Positions 8,190 through 18,251 of a stretch of 64,000 nt of DNA are shown here, one piece after another (within the stretch, counting starts at the first letter, position 1; the number at the start of each line of letters is the position of its first letter). Below the pieces are notes generated by a model. That model was not told where the DNA came from, did no database searches, and saw nothing but the letters and a program-made list of their open reading frames with translations. This stretch comes from Spirosoma foliorum (lineage in GTDB: Bacteria > Bacteroidota > Bacteroidia > Cytophagales > Spirosomataceae): contig NZ_CP059732.1 of NCBI RefSeq assembly GCF_014117325.1, forward strand, positions 2,046,001-2,110,000. The letters run 5' to 3'. A program made the position numbers and the translations under genes.

Positions 8190-11100
8190 AATTTTGTCAG
8201 CAATTCTATGGCAGTTCCGGCTCCTGGTTTAGACTTCAGGGTTAGGCTACCCCCGATTTCAAGGGCACGTTTCTGTAGGTTAGGTAAACCATTGCCTGCT
8301 TGAACCCTGTCCGGATCGAATCCACGTCCATCGTCTTTGATGGTCAGGCGCAACTGCTTTCCTGCATTGATCGTCAGAGACACATCAATTCGCGAGGGTT
8401 CAGCGTATTTCACCGCGTTATTAATACTTTCTTTAAAAATCAGGTATAGATTTCGTCGTTGCTCCACATTCAACCGGGTTTTCTCGAATTGATCCGATAC
8501 GTCCATTCGAAACATAATCCCTTTTGCTTCAGCCATTTTTAGTCCAAACTCCCGCATTCGGGTAACAACATCGTCCAGTCGGTCATTCTTCGTCTGAATA
8601 GTCCAGATAATGTCCTGCATCGATTCCGATAAGGTCGTGGCACTATTGCTGATTCGCTGTAGAATGGGTACCGCTTCAGGTGTTGTGGGCGCAATCTGTT
8701 GCTGCACCACATCACTAAAAATACGAATACTACTAAGCGTTGAACCCATATCGTCATGCAAATCGGTTGCGATTCGATCCCGAATACGTTCAAGATGTTG
8801 CCGCTGCCTTTCGCGGTATTGATAAATGGCGTACAGAATCCCCAGGATTACAAGCACCAGAAGCGATCGAAACCAGGCAGTTTTCCAATAGGGCGGCACT
8901 ACCTTAATGGCCAGCGTAGTACCGGTTTCATTCCAGGCACCATCGTTATTGGCTGCCTTTACCCAGAAGGTATAATTTCCCGGTTCAAGGTTGGTGTAGG
9001 TCGTTGAACGGTCATTCGTTATGATCCAGTCAGTATCGAAGCCAACGAGCTGATAGGCATAACGGTTTTTTTCGGGCTGGCTGAAACTGAGGGCGGCAAA
9101 ATCGACAGCCAGCGTTGTTTCTTCCGGTTCAAGCTGAATTGTAGACGTTACTTCCCGTGGCCGATTATTGACCCGAATGTGGGTAATCACCACCGGTGGC
9201 GGCACATGATTTTGCCGAAGATTTTCTGGTTTCCAATAAGCAAACGCGCCGAAAAATCCTGTGAACAACGTACCCTGTCGATCTAGGCTGATTACTTTGA
9301 ACTGCGTATTGGAAAATAAGCCGTTCGATTCATTATAGTACCGAAATCGCTTCGTTTTAGGGTCCAGCTCATGCAACTGCTCGTCACTGGCCAGCCATAA
9401 GTGTCCTTGCTGATCTTCGGTAATGCCGAATACATGGTCGGCCAGCAAGCCATTTGTCAGGGTATAGGTTTGCTGAATCTGACCATTTATATCGGCCTGA
9501 ACCAGAAAATCAATTCCCGATACCCAAAGCTTTCCCTGTCTGTCGACCAGAAACGTGCTATGAATTTGGTCAGATGGCTGAACCGATTTTTCAGAACCTC
9601 GTAACTGAATCCGTTTTGTTTGCCCAGTTGCCGGATTCAGGCGAAACAGACCCGATCTTGTTTTTGCCCAAATCCACCCACGAAGGTCTGTTTGTAATTG
9701 GCCAATTTCCATCGGCAATTGATCAGGTCCCGGCGATAGCCACGGTTTAAATTGATTGGTCGCTTGATCATACCAGAACAAGCCATTGGAGGTAGTGCCA
9801 AGCCAAATGCGCCCGTCAGCACCCTGACAAAGAGTCTGCACGGTGAGTTTGGCTTGCTTATCCTTAACGGCTAGATCATGGCGAATTTGCCACTGTGTTG
9901 AAGTCGGGTCATAAATAGCAACTCCTCCCTGCATGCCAACCCACACCTGACCCTGTCGATCCTGCAACATAGCGTAATATCGACGAATGGTTAGATTTGT
10001 CTCATTGGGCACCGGCTTTAGCGAACCAGATTGCCGATCCCATAGATAAAGTGTATGATGGCCCAGAATCCAGTATTGATCATTTTTTCGATAATCCTGC
10101 CGTACAACCTCCGCTGGCTCGGGCGGTCCTGCTGACCGCTTCGGCAACCACGTTCGGCTAAATTTAAGCGCTACCGGATCTATTTTCGCAATACCTTCTG
10201 ATGTACCTATCCACATAATACCCGTCTGCCGATCCATCCACATAACGCCGACCGAGCCACCCGGATAGCTCAGCGGGTCATCGGCAACATGGGTGAATTC
10301 TGTAAACCGTTTCGTTGAAGGTACGTAGGCCGTTAGTCGGTTGTAGCCACCCAGCCAGAGTAAAAGCTGACCATCCGGTAGCTGATCTTCTACCAGGTCA
10401 GTACTAACTTCTGAATGCTCGAAGAGTTTATTGAAACGATCAGTGGTTTTATCATACTGACGTACTTCCCCCTGTTCCAAAAGTGCAAACACGTGCCCGT
10501 TTTGCTCAGTTAACCGTTCTACTGACTGGTGTTCATTCGGATGTTTGGCGTCAGCTCCCAGGAAATACGTATAGGTCTTGGTTTTTGGGTCGAGTCGATA
10601 AATAACACCCCAGTGCCACACCCAAATGTGTCCCTGTTGGTCAGGAAGTGGGATGGCATACGTACCTGGATGGATCATTGGAATTGGGAAAGGTGTCAGT
10701 TGGTGTGTTCGTGATTCGAGACAGTAGACATGATCTACCGATGCAAACCACCCAATTCCTGCTCGATCGAAATGAACGGGCGAAACGAAATCGTTATCAG
10801 CTACCTGATCGCGTTGCTGAGGGAGAGGAATCGTCAGAAATCGATCTGTTTGCGGATCATAACGGCATAGCCCTCGGTTGGTAGACACCCAGATAAATCC
10901 GTCGCGATCTTCAGCCAGCCCGTCGGATACGATGTAGTTGCCGGGAAGCCCATCTGGCCGCTCAGTCCGTTTGTAGACTGTAAATTTTACTCCATCGAAG
11001 CGATTCAGACCGTTAACGGTACCAAACCACATGAATCCACGTCGATCTTTTAGAATCGCCGTAACCTGATCGTTCGATAAGCCTTCCTGCGTAGTATAGT

Positions 11101-11194
11101 GCTGAAACGACACACCTGATGGTTGACCTAATAGGCTCAAAGGGACCATCAGGAGCTGTGTAGTTAAGTACAACAGCCATCGCCAGAAACGCAT
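8186..11194 (-). CDS. Propeller-type sensor histidine kinase (HisKA_3)
   Basis: 1002 residues. Signal peptide, then a periplasmic sensor of repeated two-component-regulator propeller blades (for example GFMWFGTVNGLNRFDGV and GFIWVSTNRGLCRYD), a Y_Y_Y domain (YAYQLVGFDTDW, YTFWVKAANNDG), one membrane segment near residue 785 (WFRSLLVLVILGILYAIYQY) and a NarX/DegS-type kinase core. The phospho-acceptor is His813 in TDLHDDMGS; the ATP site shows NNAVKYAEPS and DDGRGFD. It phosphorylates the LuxR regulator encoded immediately downstream. This architecture often senses carbohydrates or envelope state in Bacteroidota; the signal here is unknown. Confidence 0.88.
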   Translation of the reverse strand: MRFWRWLLYLTTQLLMVPLSLLGQPSGVSFQHYTTQEGLSNDQVTAILKDRRGFMWFGTVNGLNRFDGVKFTVYKRTERPDGLPGNYIVSDGLAEDRDGFIWVSTNRGLCRYDPQTDRFLTIPLPQQRDQVADNDFVSPVHFDRAGIGWFASVDHVYCLESRTHQLTPFPIPMIHPGTYAIPLPDQQGHIWVWHWGVIYRLDPKTKTYTYFLGADAKHPNEHQSVERLTEQNGHVFALLEQGEVRQYDKTTDRFNKLFEHSEVSTDLVEDQLPDGQLLLWLGGYNRLTAYVPSTKRFTEFTHVADDPLSYPGGSVGVMWMDRQTGIMWIGTSEGIAKIDPVALKFSRTWLPKRSAGPPEPAEVVRQDYRKNDQYWILGHHTLYLWDRQSGSLKPVPNETNLTIRRYYAMLQDRQGQVWVGMQGGVAIYDPTSTQWQIRHDLAVKDKQAKLTVQTLCQGADGRIWLGTTSNGLFWYDQATNQFKPWLSPGPDQLPMEIGQLQTDLRGWIWAKTRSGLFRLNPATGQTKRIQLRGSEKSVQPSDQIHSTFLVDRQGKLWVSGIDFLVQADINGQIQQTYTLTNGLLADHVFGITEDQQGHLWLASDEQLHELDPKTKRFRYYNESNGLFSNTQFKVISLDRQGTLFTGFFGAFAYWKPENLRQNHVPPPVVITHIRVNNRPREVTSTIQLEPEETTLAVDFAALSFSQPEKNRYAYQLVGFDTDWIITNDRSTTYTNLEPGNYTFWVKAANNDGAWNETGTTLAIKVVPPYWKTAWFRSLLVLVILGILYAIYQYRERQRQHLERIRDRIATDLHDDMGSTLSSIRIFSDVVQQQIAPTTPEAVPILQRISNSATTLSESMQDIIWTIQTKNDRLDDVVTRMREFGLKMAEAKGIMFRMDVSDQFEKTRLNVEQRRNLYLIFKESINNAVKYAEPSRIDVSLTINAGKQLRLTIKDDGRGFDPDRVQAGNGLPNLQKRALEIGGSLTLKSKPGAGTAIELLTKL

Positions 11195-11221
11195 AGATCT
11201 AGATTAGTTGTATTGTTTAGT

Positions 11222-11253
11222 CAAAGATACGGCCATCGAAAGGCGGTGTGCAA
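11222..11253 (-). promoter_or_regulatory. Candidate Bacteroidota promoter of the propeller kinase operon
   Basis: On the minus strand TATCTTTG (11222-11229) matches the -7 consensus TAnnTTTG, and TTG at 11251-11253 lies 21 nt upstream, the usual -33/-7 spacing. The start codon of the kinase is ~28 nt downstream. The rest of the 301-nt divergent gap 11195-11495 shows no other strong signal. Confidence 0.5.
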
Positions 11254-11495
11254 CAATGGCCAATAGCATAAAGATGTGATCAATTAGGGCGGGTAATGCA
11301 GTGCCGGTAGTCATGCCGAGTGCATCTACAATACATTCACATTTATCGACAATTCACGCATGTAATTTGCCAATTGATGCCGTTCTGGCACGATAGTAGG
11401 AAAGGAGAGGAGCTACTTTTATGTATTGTTGTGGTGTTGGATTTAAGAAACCGATAGCACTACTGGACGAATTCAACACCAGAATGGGCCTGTAA

Positions 11496-12626
11496 ATGAA
11501 GCGTACCGTCAATGATATCTGGTTGCGGGTTGTGGGCATTAGTTTTCTTATGGCGCTTCTGCTGCTGAGCGACGATACCTACGACCAACCAATTACTGGA
11601 ACGGTACTTGTTTTGTTGTTGATTGATCTGAGCACAATTATCAGTACATGGCACCTGAACCGAGCGATTATTCTCTATTGTCGGCTTGTTTTACCTGGCC
11701 AGTTCCGCCGGGTTTACCGAATACTGATCACCTTCGGTAGTTGTGTGATAGCCTCTACAATACTGGCCTGGGTTATCGCAGTCCCCAAATTTGCGGTTAT
11801 CCATAAATCGCTGGCCGGATTCCCTTCCGGGGTAGATACGGTCTCACTGACGATCAATCACGTAAAGCTTGGTCTGAATGGATACGGTCTCGATTGGTTC
11901 CGGGGAATCATCAATGCATTGTTCTATAATCTGGTCTATGGTGTTTTATTAGCTGTACAGGACTTATTTGTGTACCGAAAGCGACTGGAACAATCGGAGC
12001 AGGAAAAAGAACAGTTGCGGATAGCCAACCTGCAAAGCCAGCTCGATGTACTAAAGCAGCAGGTGAATCCTCATTTTTTGTTTAATTCACTTAATACACT
12101 TTCTTCTCTAATCAGTGAAGATGCCCAACAGGCAGAGCAATTTGTCGATAAGCTTAGCGGTGTGTATCGCTACGTACTTCGGGCAAATGAGCAGCATTTA
12201 ACGACCCTGGAGGCTGAGTTACACTTTATTGATGCCTATTACCATTTGCTCCAGACACGTTACGGAAGTGGCCTGAGTCTAACGGTTAACGTTGATGAAG
12301 GTTATCATCTCTGCCAATTGCCTCCGCTAACATTACAGTTGTTGGTCGAAAATGCCGTCAAACATAATGTGGTATCGCCAAAGCGGCCACTTCGTATTCT
12401 GATTACGGTAGATGAACAGGGACGATTAGTCGTTGGCAATACGTTGCAGCGAAAAACCACTCGTGTTCTTTCGAACGGGGTAGGTTTATCAAACATTGTG
12501 GCGAAGTATCAGATGTTAAACTTGGCTCCGCCCAGTGTTGACAAATCAGCGGAGCAGTTTACCGTTCGGCTACCTCTTCTAATGTGTCAAGCGGCAACCT
12601 ATAAGCTAAAGCGCAACGGTAGCTAA
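11496..12626 (+). CDS. LytS/YehU-type sensor histidine kinase
   Basis: 376 residues: about four N-terminal membrane helices (residues ~12-26, 35-50, 75-96, 138-157), a short coiled linker (RLEQSEQEKEQLRI) and a His_kinase core. The phospho-acceptor is His193 in QQVNPHFLFNSLN; the ATP site has LLVENAVKHNV and NGVGLSNIVAKY. These kinases normally pair with LytTR regulators, but none is adjacent, so the partner is elsewhere. A paralogue of very similar layout lies at 13729-14754 on the other strand. A hairpin terminator follows at 12650. Confidence 0.85.
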   Translation: MKRTVNDIWLRVVGISFLMALLLLSDDTYDQPITGTVLVLLLIDLSTIISTWHLNRAIILYCRLVLPGQFRRVYRILITFGSCVIASTILAWVIAVPKFAVIHKSLAGFPSGVDTVSLTINHVKLGLNGYGLDWFRGIINALFYNLVYGVLLAVQDLFVYRKRLEQSEQEKEQLRIANLQSQLDVLKQQVNPHFLFNSLNTLSSLISEDAQQAEQFVDKLSGVYRYVLRANEQHLTTLEAELHFIDAYYHLLQTRYGSGLSLTVNVDEGYHLCQLPPLTLQLLVENAVKHNVVSPKRPLRILITVDEQGRLVVGNTLQRKTTRVLSNGVGLSNIVAKYQMLNLAPPSVDKSAEQFTVRLPLLMCQAATYKLKRNGS

Positions 12627-12649
12627 TCAAATCAGATTTGGGTGTTTGG

Positions 12650-12677
12650 CCAGACTATATATTGTCTGGTTTTTTTA
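12650..12677 (+). terminator. Rho-independent terminator
   Basis: CCAGAC (12650-12655) pairs with GTCTGG (12664-12669) and is followed by eight T residues. It lies 24 nt after the LytS-type kinase stop codon. Confidence 0.75.
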
Positions 12678-12795
12678 TGCGCTCAACTTGTGAAGTGTAC
12701 ACCGCAAAATATAATTGGTAGCCAGATTTTAACACTTCAGATAGCCTAAATAACAGATCAAACAAGTTGCCTTAAATAGCCAGGAATGATGCGCT

Positions 12796-12803
12796 TAGGT
12801 TTG
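12796..12803 (+). promoter_or_regulatory. Candidate -7 box for the lipoprotein at 12845
   Basis: TAGGTTTG matches TAnnTTTG 42 nt before the start codon. The nearest upstream TTG is 26 nt away, longer than ideal, so only the -7 element is supported. Confidence 0.35.
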
Positions 12804-12844
12804 CATCTGTAATCACATATAAATCTCTAAAACAACAAATTACG

Positions 12845-13300
12845 GTGAAAAAATTACTCTTGTTTCTGCTTGTTGCTGTGGCGTTTACGGCTTGTAAAAA
12901 AGGGAGCGACGTTGCTCCACAACCGGCAGGCGCTCTCGCCGATAAATTCGCGGGAAGCTACAAACTGAGCTCATTCCGGTACACTGATTCGCAAACAAAT
13001 CTGGATTTGCCAACTTTACCGACGACCAGTAACGGGAAAACGGTATCAGGTACTGTAACCCTGACGAAAGTGTCGGATACGAAAGTGAACATGAAACTTC
13101 TGCTGAAAACCACAGGCCTGGATGATTACAATCAGGACTTTGGTGATCTGGACATCAAGCAGGAAGGTACAGAATACGGCCTGTTTTCTGGCACCACCCG
13201 AATTGCCGATGCTGAAGGAACTACCGTTATTTTTAACTATTCAGAAACTGATCAGGCTACGAGCGAAACGACGACAATGGCCTTTGTTGCTAAGCGATAA
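12845..13300 (+). CDS. Small lipoprotein
   Basis: 151 residues with the signal MKKLLLFLLVAVAFTAC and Cys17, followed by a KK-G-S linker. The mature part is beta-rich, polar and shows an alternating strand pattern (GTVTLTKVSDTKVNMKLLLK) reminiscent of a lipocalin-like small barrel; no function can be assigned. I chose the ATG-like start that opens the signal. It is monocistronic, with a 22-bp hairpin just after the stop. Confidence 0.7.
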   Translation: MKKLLLFLLVAVAFTACKKGSDVAPQPAGALADKFAGSYKLSSFRYTDSQTNLDLPTLPTTSNGKTVSGTVTLTKVSDTKVNMKLLLKTTGLDDYNQDFGDLDIKQEGTEYGLFSGTTRIADAEGTTVIFNYSETDQATSETTTMAFVAKR

Positions 13301-13313
13301 TACCTGATAGTTT

Positions 13314-13368
13314 TAAACGTCAAACAGCCGATTCCTTGTTTTTATGGGAATCGGCTGTTTGACGTTTA
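13314..13368 (+). terminator. Very long perfect hairpin, likely terminator
   Basis: The arms 13314-13335 and 13347-13368 are perfectly complementary over 22 bp with an 11-nt loop. It lies 13 nt after the lipoprotein stop. The length exceeds a normal terminator and may also act as a transcript-stabilising end. Confidence 0.65.
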
Positions 13369-13507
13369 AGGATTTACTCAGACTTAAAGTTAAATGATGC
13401 TTAATAGGTTAACTTTCTTTAAATCAGGATTTTGGTTGAAATTTACTTTGCCTGGCGATATCCCCGGAAGCTGTTTAGACTTTCCCTTTTATAGAAAAGA
13501 TAAACTG

Positions 13508-13544
13508 TTTTTTGTCATTTTGACGCAGGAGAAATGACAAAAAA
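13508..13544. repeat. REP-like palindrome, copy 1
   Basis: A 13-bp palindrome TTTTTTGTCATTT with an 11-nt loop containing TGACGCAGGAG and the complementary right arm. It is related in sequence and loop to copy 2, 109 nt away. The gap 13369-13728 holds only this pair. Confidence 0.7.
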
Positions 13545-13652
13545 TCTAGCCAGTTGTAATTGAGTTTGGAAGGCTTAGACTATTCCCTATTTAACGTGAA
13601 TAATGGATAGAGTCTGAAATGATCAACTGATTGTCAGCTATTTATGGTGTTA

Positions 13653-13690
13653 TTTTTTGTCATCCCGACGTCAGGAGGGATGACAAAAAA
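13653..13690. repeat. REP-like palindrome, copy 2
   Basis: A 14-bp palindrome TTTTTTGTCATCCC with the loop GACGTCAGGA and its complement. The sequence differs from copy 1 in the arm bases next to the loop (CCC/GGG in place of TTT/AAA), a paired change that keeps the stem. Extragenic repeats of this kind end transcripts or serve as transposase-mobilised units. Confidence 0.7.
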
Positions 13691-13728
13691 CTAGTGGAAT
13701 TCTATTCGTAAATCCCCCATAATTCACG

Positions 13729-14754
13729 TTATTTAAGCAAGGGTAACAGAACCGTGAAGTGATCACCTTCCGTCTGAACAATAATTTCTCGAGGGGTTAA
13801 CATCCGGTATTTGGCCATGATATTAGCGAGGCCAACGCCATTACTCAGTGCGCGTATGTGCTTACGCTGGAGATTATTTCGCACCTGCAGTTGTCCGGAT
13901 TTTGTTGTGCCAATTTCAATCAATAACGGGCGATTAGCCAAAACAACGTTGTGTTTTACGGCGTTTTCGACCAGCAGTTGTAATGTCAGAGGAGGAAGTA
14001 GGCTAGCCAGATAATCTTCGGGAACCGTTGTTTGTACGGTCACTCCGCTGCCGTGGCGGGTTTGGAGCAAATGCGTATAGGAGTCAATGAAAGCTAATTC
14101 CGTGCGTAGGGAAACCAGCTCCTGATCGTTTGCCTGAAGCAGATACCGATACATCTTGGAGAGTTCATCCACGAATTGGCTGGCCTGCGCTGGCGACTCC
14201 TCAATCAGGGCAGAAAGAGCGTTGAGCGAGTTGAATAAAAAATGAGAATTGACCTGTCCCTTCAACGAATTAAAGCGGGTTTGCCACTGAATTTTAATAA
14301 GCTCCTCTTTTTCCTGATAAGTGCGTTTCCATTGACTTAATAAATATCCGCCTTCGTAAATGCTGATGTACACCACCTGGTAAAACAACTGAATACCAAG
14401 TGAGGTAACGTAGTCGACCCAATCAAGCCAGAGCGTTGGCCTCGAACCTAAGAGAACGTGAAGACCAAATCGGAAAAAGACCGCTCCGTTTACGAGTAAA
14501 GGAATCAATAGTAACACCATCCGCAGGCGCCTGACCGTACGTTCCAGACCTGGATGCTGTTGTTGGAAATAACGGAAAATAGCGCGGTTTAGCTGCCAGA
14601 ATAAACAGCCTGCTCCTAATCCAACTACCGTGGAGTGAATGAGAGCGATTGGACTGGCCTGTAACCAGAAAGCGAGCCGGAAAAATATATTTCCGAACAG
14701 AAACAGGCCAATAGGCCCAAGCCAACGCAGCCGAGAGTCGTTGACCGGGATCAT
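13729..14754 (-). CDS. LytS-type sensor histidine kinase, paralogue
   Basis: 341 residues: four hydrophobic segments in the first 135 residues, then a His_kinase core parallel to the protein at 11496 (shared FLFNSLNALSALI, YRYLLQAND, LLQTRHGSG, LLVENAVKHNV). The phospho-acceptor region reads KGQVNSHFLFN, so residue 170 is Ser where the family usually has Pro before His171. All ATP-site motifs are present, so activity is likely kept. No LytTR gene is adjacent. Confidence 0.83.
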   Translation of the reverse strand: MIPVNDSRLRWLGPIGLFLFGNIFFRLAFWLQASPIALIHSTVVGLGAGCLFWQLNRAIFRYFQQQHPGLERTVRRLRMVLLLIPLLVNGAVFFRFGLHVLLGSRPTLWLDWVDYVTSLGIQLFYQVVYISIYEGGYLLSQWKRTYQEKEELIKIQWQTRFNSLKGQVNSHFLFNSLNALSALIEESPAQASQFVDELSKMYRYLLQANDQELVSLRTELAFIDSYTHLLQTRHGSGVTVQTTVPEDYLASLLPPLTLQLLVENAVKHNVVLANRPLLIEIGTTKSGQLQVRNNLQRKHIRALSNGVGLANIMAKYRMLTPREIIVQTEGDHFTVLLPLLK

Positions 14755-14928
14755 AATTGGGCGCTAGAAAAGGTGTGTCGGTAGGGTAATCGAATGAACC
14801 CAACTGCCGAACAGGAGTTCTGAAGATGGCAGTTGGGGCGTGCTGGAAAAGAAAGATGTTGCATACAGACCTTTGGGCATAACCAAACAAACAGGGTAAA
14901 TCTTTCACTTGTACCCGAAATATAAAAT

Positions 14929-16934
14929 TTATAACTCTAAGCTCTCAATACCCGGCAAACCAAATGGAAAAACAGCTAAATCAATTCCATCTACAAAATC
15001 ATAAATTCCGTTAAAATTGATATGATGGTGCGTTAGAACGCTAAGCTTCGAGAGTCGTTGGATAAACTTCCTACGTTCATCACGATCTGTAGGTCGACTA
15101 AGATGATCCGAAAGATGTAAATAGTTATAACAAATAATGCAATTTATAACAAATAATGTAATTCAGAATAACTCGTTTCGCTGTCTCCGCCACCTCTTGA
15201 TCCAGACGACTTACCCAACCCATCTGACCATGACGCCCGAACCAAACGCTCTTCACTAACTGATGGAGGCTTTTACTTCGATTCTATTGTCGATGAACAC
15301 GTTGACACACCCTGACGTTATCGATATACCGCATCAGAAAAATACTCTTGATTAAGCGACCAAATCGATATAAAGGATTCTCGGCAGCATAGGAATTGAG
15401 TCGATTGAATAACTCAGAGGGGCTGCTATAATGCAACCGTATCGTCGCCATCAGCCGTAGAATGGAGTCCCACTGCTCCATGATCCGTTCAGTATTGATG
15501 CGTCCATTGGGCATTAGCACGTAGTTTTGGTCTTTATAGTGACTGATCGGTTCAATGCTGTAAAGCTGTTGACGTAAGAAATTCTTGATACGAGGTTCAA
15601 AACGAATACCCGATAGATGGGTGGCAGCAAATACGAGTTCGGTGGCTCCATGGGAATCGGTTGAATGAACATCCGAATCGACTACTTGCGTATTGATCAG
15701 ACCATTCAACAGATAAGTCGCTTCTCGGTCACCGGCACTAAATACCAGCGAATCAAATAATAATAGCGTATCGTCCGCATAGTTATAGGCTGATACACCT
15801 TTTCGATTGCCAAAATACTTGAATGATGAACGGGCCAGTAACGAATCTTGTGCCACTTCTGCCTTCTGTCCATCGCTACTGGAATAGGTTAGATCTGGAT
15901 CATCTTTTAGGTGAATCCGTAACTTCAGTTGTTTGGTATAGTCCACGATTACATCACTTGCTTGCCTCAGATTCTCCAGTGAGAAATACCATTTGACGAC
16001 CTCATCTAAACCTTTTTCGGATGCCTAGCGGATGATCTGAGTCATTTGCCGAATCCCTACATTACACCCCAGCCCCATTAGACCAGTCAGGAAAAGTGAA
16101 TTGGCAGGCCGTTTAGGGATATGTTTGGGTTGCCAGTAGGTCAATGAATCGGTAAAGTTAGTGATCGAATTGACCGTGGCTAGCACTTCCTGAAGCGAAA
16201 TTACCTTGCTGGAGGGGAAGAGTTCATAAGGATCAAGCAATGCAATGAGTCGCTGGCCGTTTTGGGGGTATCTACCACAAGTTTGCTATCTTTATTTCTG
16301 GGTTACATGAACGTTATGGCTTGTCAGGATACGTTCGTTGGTCGTCACCAACTGCTGGTGTAATTGTTTTCCTAGAATTACACCAGCACCTCGGCACTGT
16401 CAGCAAATTCAGTAAGGTTAGCTAGTTCCAGGAAGTTCGCTCGCTCTTTTAGCCATTGTTCTTTAGGGATTAGATAGCTCTCAAATGACCGATATCGGTA
16501 ACTGTGAAGCAGGTTCAACCGCCCCGATTTGATGCGATTGGTGGCATGATGGAAGAGTAATACTTTGTAAAGTGATACCCGAAGGCTACCTTTTGCGTTC
16601 AACACTTTACACTGTTGCAGCAGTGAAAGTAAATTTGTTGGTGGGCTGCCAGTTAAATCATTGTGCGTACGAAAATAACGTAGGGCATCCATCATGTCTT
16701 TGGTCGAAGTCGTCTCATCGAAGTTTAACAGGGATAACAACTTGGACACCTTGCGTTGTAAACGAATTGAATTCTGGTGTGGCCAACCGTAGAAAGCTTC
16801 CTGCTGGTGATACCGATGGTTGAGCTTTTCCAACTCCTGGAGTCGGTGCTGAAGAGAATTCAATGTTGCTCCGTTAGATAAATACTGGTCAACCAATTGC
16901 TCAATCACTGATTGTTTAGGACGACCTGTGGGAA
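14929..16934 (-). pseudogene. Tn3-family transposase, 3' portion, decayed
   Basis: The frame pieces 16378-16934, 16027-16240, 15287-16024 and 14929-15120 together spell a Tn3-type transposase. Recognisable blocks are SSFKYFGNRKGVSAYNYADD, VDSDVHSTDSHGATELVFAA and GIRFEPRIKNFL (DDE region) and HHINFNGIYDF near the C-terminus. Damage includes in-frame TAG at 16025-16027 and at 15284-15286, frame loss between 16240 and 16378 beside a 12-bp inverted repeat, and a 19-nt tandem duplication at 15125-15162. The 5' part continues beyond the IS256 insertion at 18252. It is non-functional. Confidence 0.8.
15125..15162. repeat. 19-nt tandem duplication inside the Tn3 relic
   Basis: TTATAACAAATAATGCAAT is repeated directly with one change. 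It shifts the reading frame of the Tn3 transposase and adds TAA stops, so it is a local slippage or duplication scar. Confidence 0.75.
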
Positions 16935-16958
16935 TGTTCAGTGAAGTGTGTCATTTCC

Positions 16959-18204
16959 TCAGATCGTAATGTGATTTCGGACTCGGTCTTCAAACAAGAT
17001 CGTCAATTGCTGAAGTGTAGCCGCCCAATTTTGTAAAGGCAGTTTCCAGTTTTCAATAATGCGTTGGGTCGTTAAGTAGAGTAGTTTGAGCAATGCCGTT
17101 TCTGATGAAAAGGCTCCTTTCGATTTAGTCACACAGCGTATCTGTCGATGAAATCCTTCCACGGTATTCGTCGTGTAGACTACCTTGCGGATGGCAGGCG
17201 GGTACTCAAAGAAACGCGTTAGCCGCAACCAGTTTCGTTTCCAACTCTCAACGACCAACGGATACTTTTGACCCCATTTGTCCGTAAAATCAGCCAGCTT
17301 TTGTTCGGCTCCGACCAGATTCACTGACTGGTAAATCGGCTTTAAGTCAGCCACTACTGCCTTTTGATCCTTGGAGACTACATACCTTAAGGAGGTACGC
17401 ACTTGGTGAACCAGATACAATTGTACATCAGTATGAGGAAACACCGTTTCAATGGCATCACCAAAGCCCGATAAGTTATCAATTGAGCAAATCAACAGAT
17501 CCTTTACGCCCCTATTTTGTAAATCAGTCAGAGTGCTTAACCAGAAACGAGCACTTTCTGCCTCGCCAATGTAGATCCCTAACAAATCCTTACGACCCTG
17601 TAACCGGGGCGCCGGAGCGCTCAATCGCTAATATGTTATAGGCGGCTTTACTGATGACTTTTCCGTCCTGGCGAACCTTGAAGTGAACGGCATCTAACCA
17701 GACGAAGGCATAAACTGGCTCTAACGGGCGAGAGCGCCATTGTTCAACCAGGGGAAGTATTTTATCCGTGATAGCTGATAATTGGCCTGAGCTGATTTCC
17801 AGGCCATATAAATCTTCCAGGTGCTCCTGAATGTCTTGGTAAGACATGCCCTTACTATAGAGCGAGAGGATGCGGTTGTCTAAGCCTTCGCCCAAGGTCG
17901 TTTGTCGTTTACCAATGAGCTTTGGCTCAAAGGTACCCTCCCGATCACGCGGCATCTCCACCTCAACCGGACCGTGTCCCGTCTTGACCCGCTTGACTTG
18001 GCTACCGTTGCGTCGGTTAGGGCGGTTTTGCTCCACGTGAGCCTGCACCTCCCCTGACAGAGCAGCATCGAGCAAATCTTTCAATAAGGGAGCCAACAGG
18101 CCATCTTTGCCCGTCAGTTCCTTCTCGCCCGCCATCATTTTAGCGATAGTTTCTTGCCGAAAGGCCTCATAATCGAAGCCATTTTTATCTCCTTTTATAT
18201 CCAT
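16959..18204 (-). pseudogene. IS256-family transposase interrupted by a 16-nt insert
   Basis: The N-terminal frame (18204 to 17590) and C-terminal frame (17624 to 16959) are one mutator-type transposase: AFVWLDAVHFKVRQDGK holds the first catalytic Asp, DLLICSIDNLSGFGDAIE the second, and TTNTVEGFHRQIR the C-terminal Glu region. The 16-nt element at 17604-17619 separates them. Deleting it gives 1230 nt (409 residues plus stop) and restores ILAIELQGRKDLLGIY. The length is normal for IS256. The insert is the only visible lesion. Confidence 0.88.
17604..17619 (+). repeat. 16-nt hairpin insert (CCGG-GGCG-CCGG-AGCG)
   Basis: Lies within the IS256 transposase on the strand opposite the gene. Removal of exactly these 16 nt rejoins the codons for A-I-E and L-Q-G-R-K. 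Confidence 0.9.
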
Positions 18205-18251
18205 TTGATTGTCAAGTTAGCAAATCATAACTTGACACACTTTATTGAACA

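Larger units (their letters stand above)
16935..18251 (-). mobile_element. IS256-family insertion sequence inside the Tn3 relic
   Basis: The imperfect terminal repeats TGTTCAGTGAAGTGTGTCA (from 16935) and TGTTCAATAAAGTGTGTCA (inward from 18251, minus strand) match at 17 of 19 positions and bound the transposase gene. The flanks are both Tn3 transposase sequence. No target duplication is visible, so a flank may have been altered after insertion. Confidence 0.75.
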
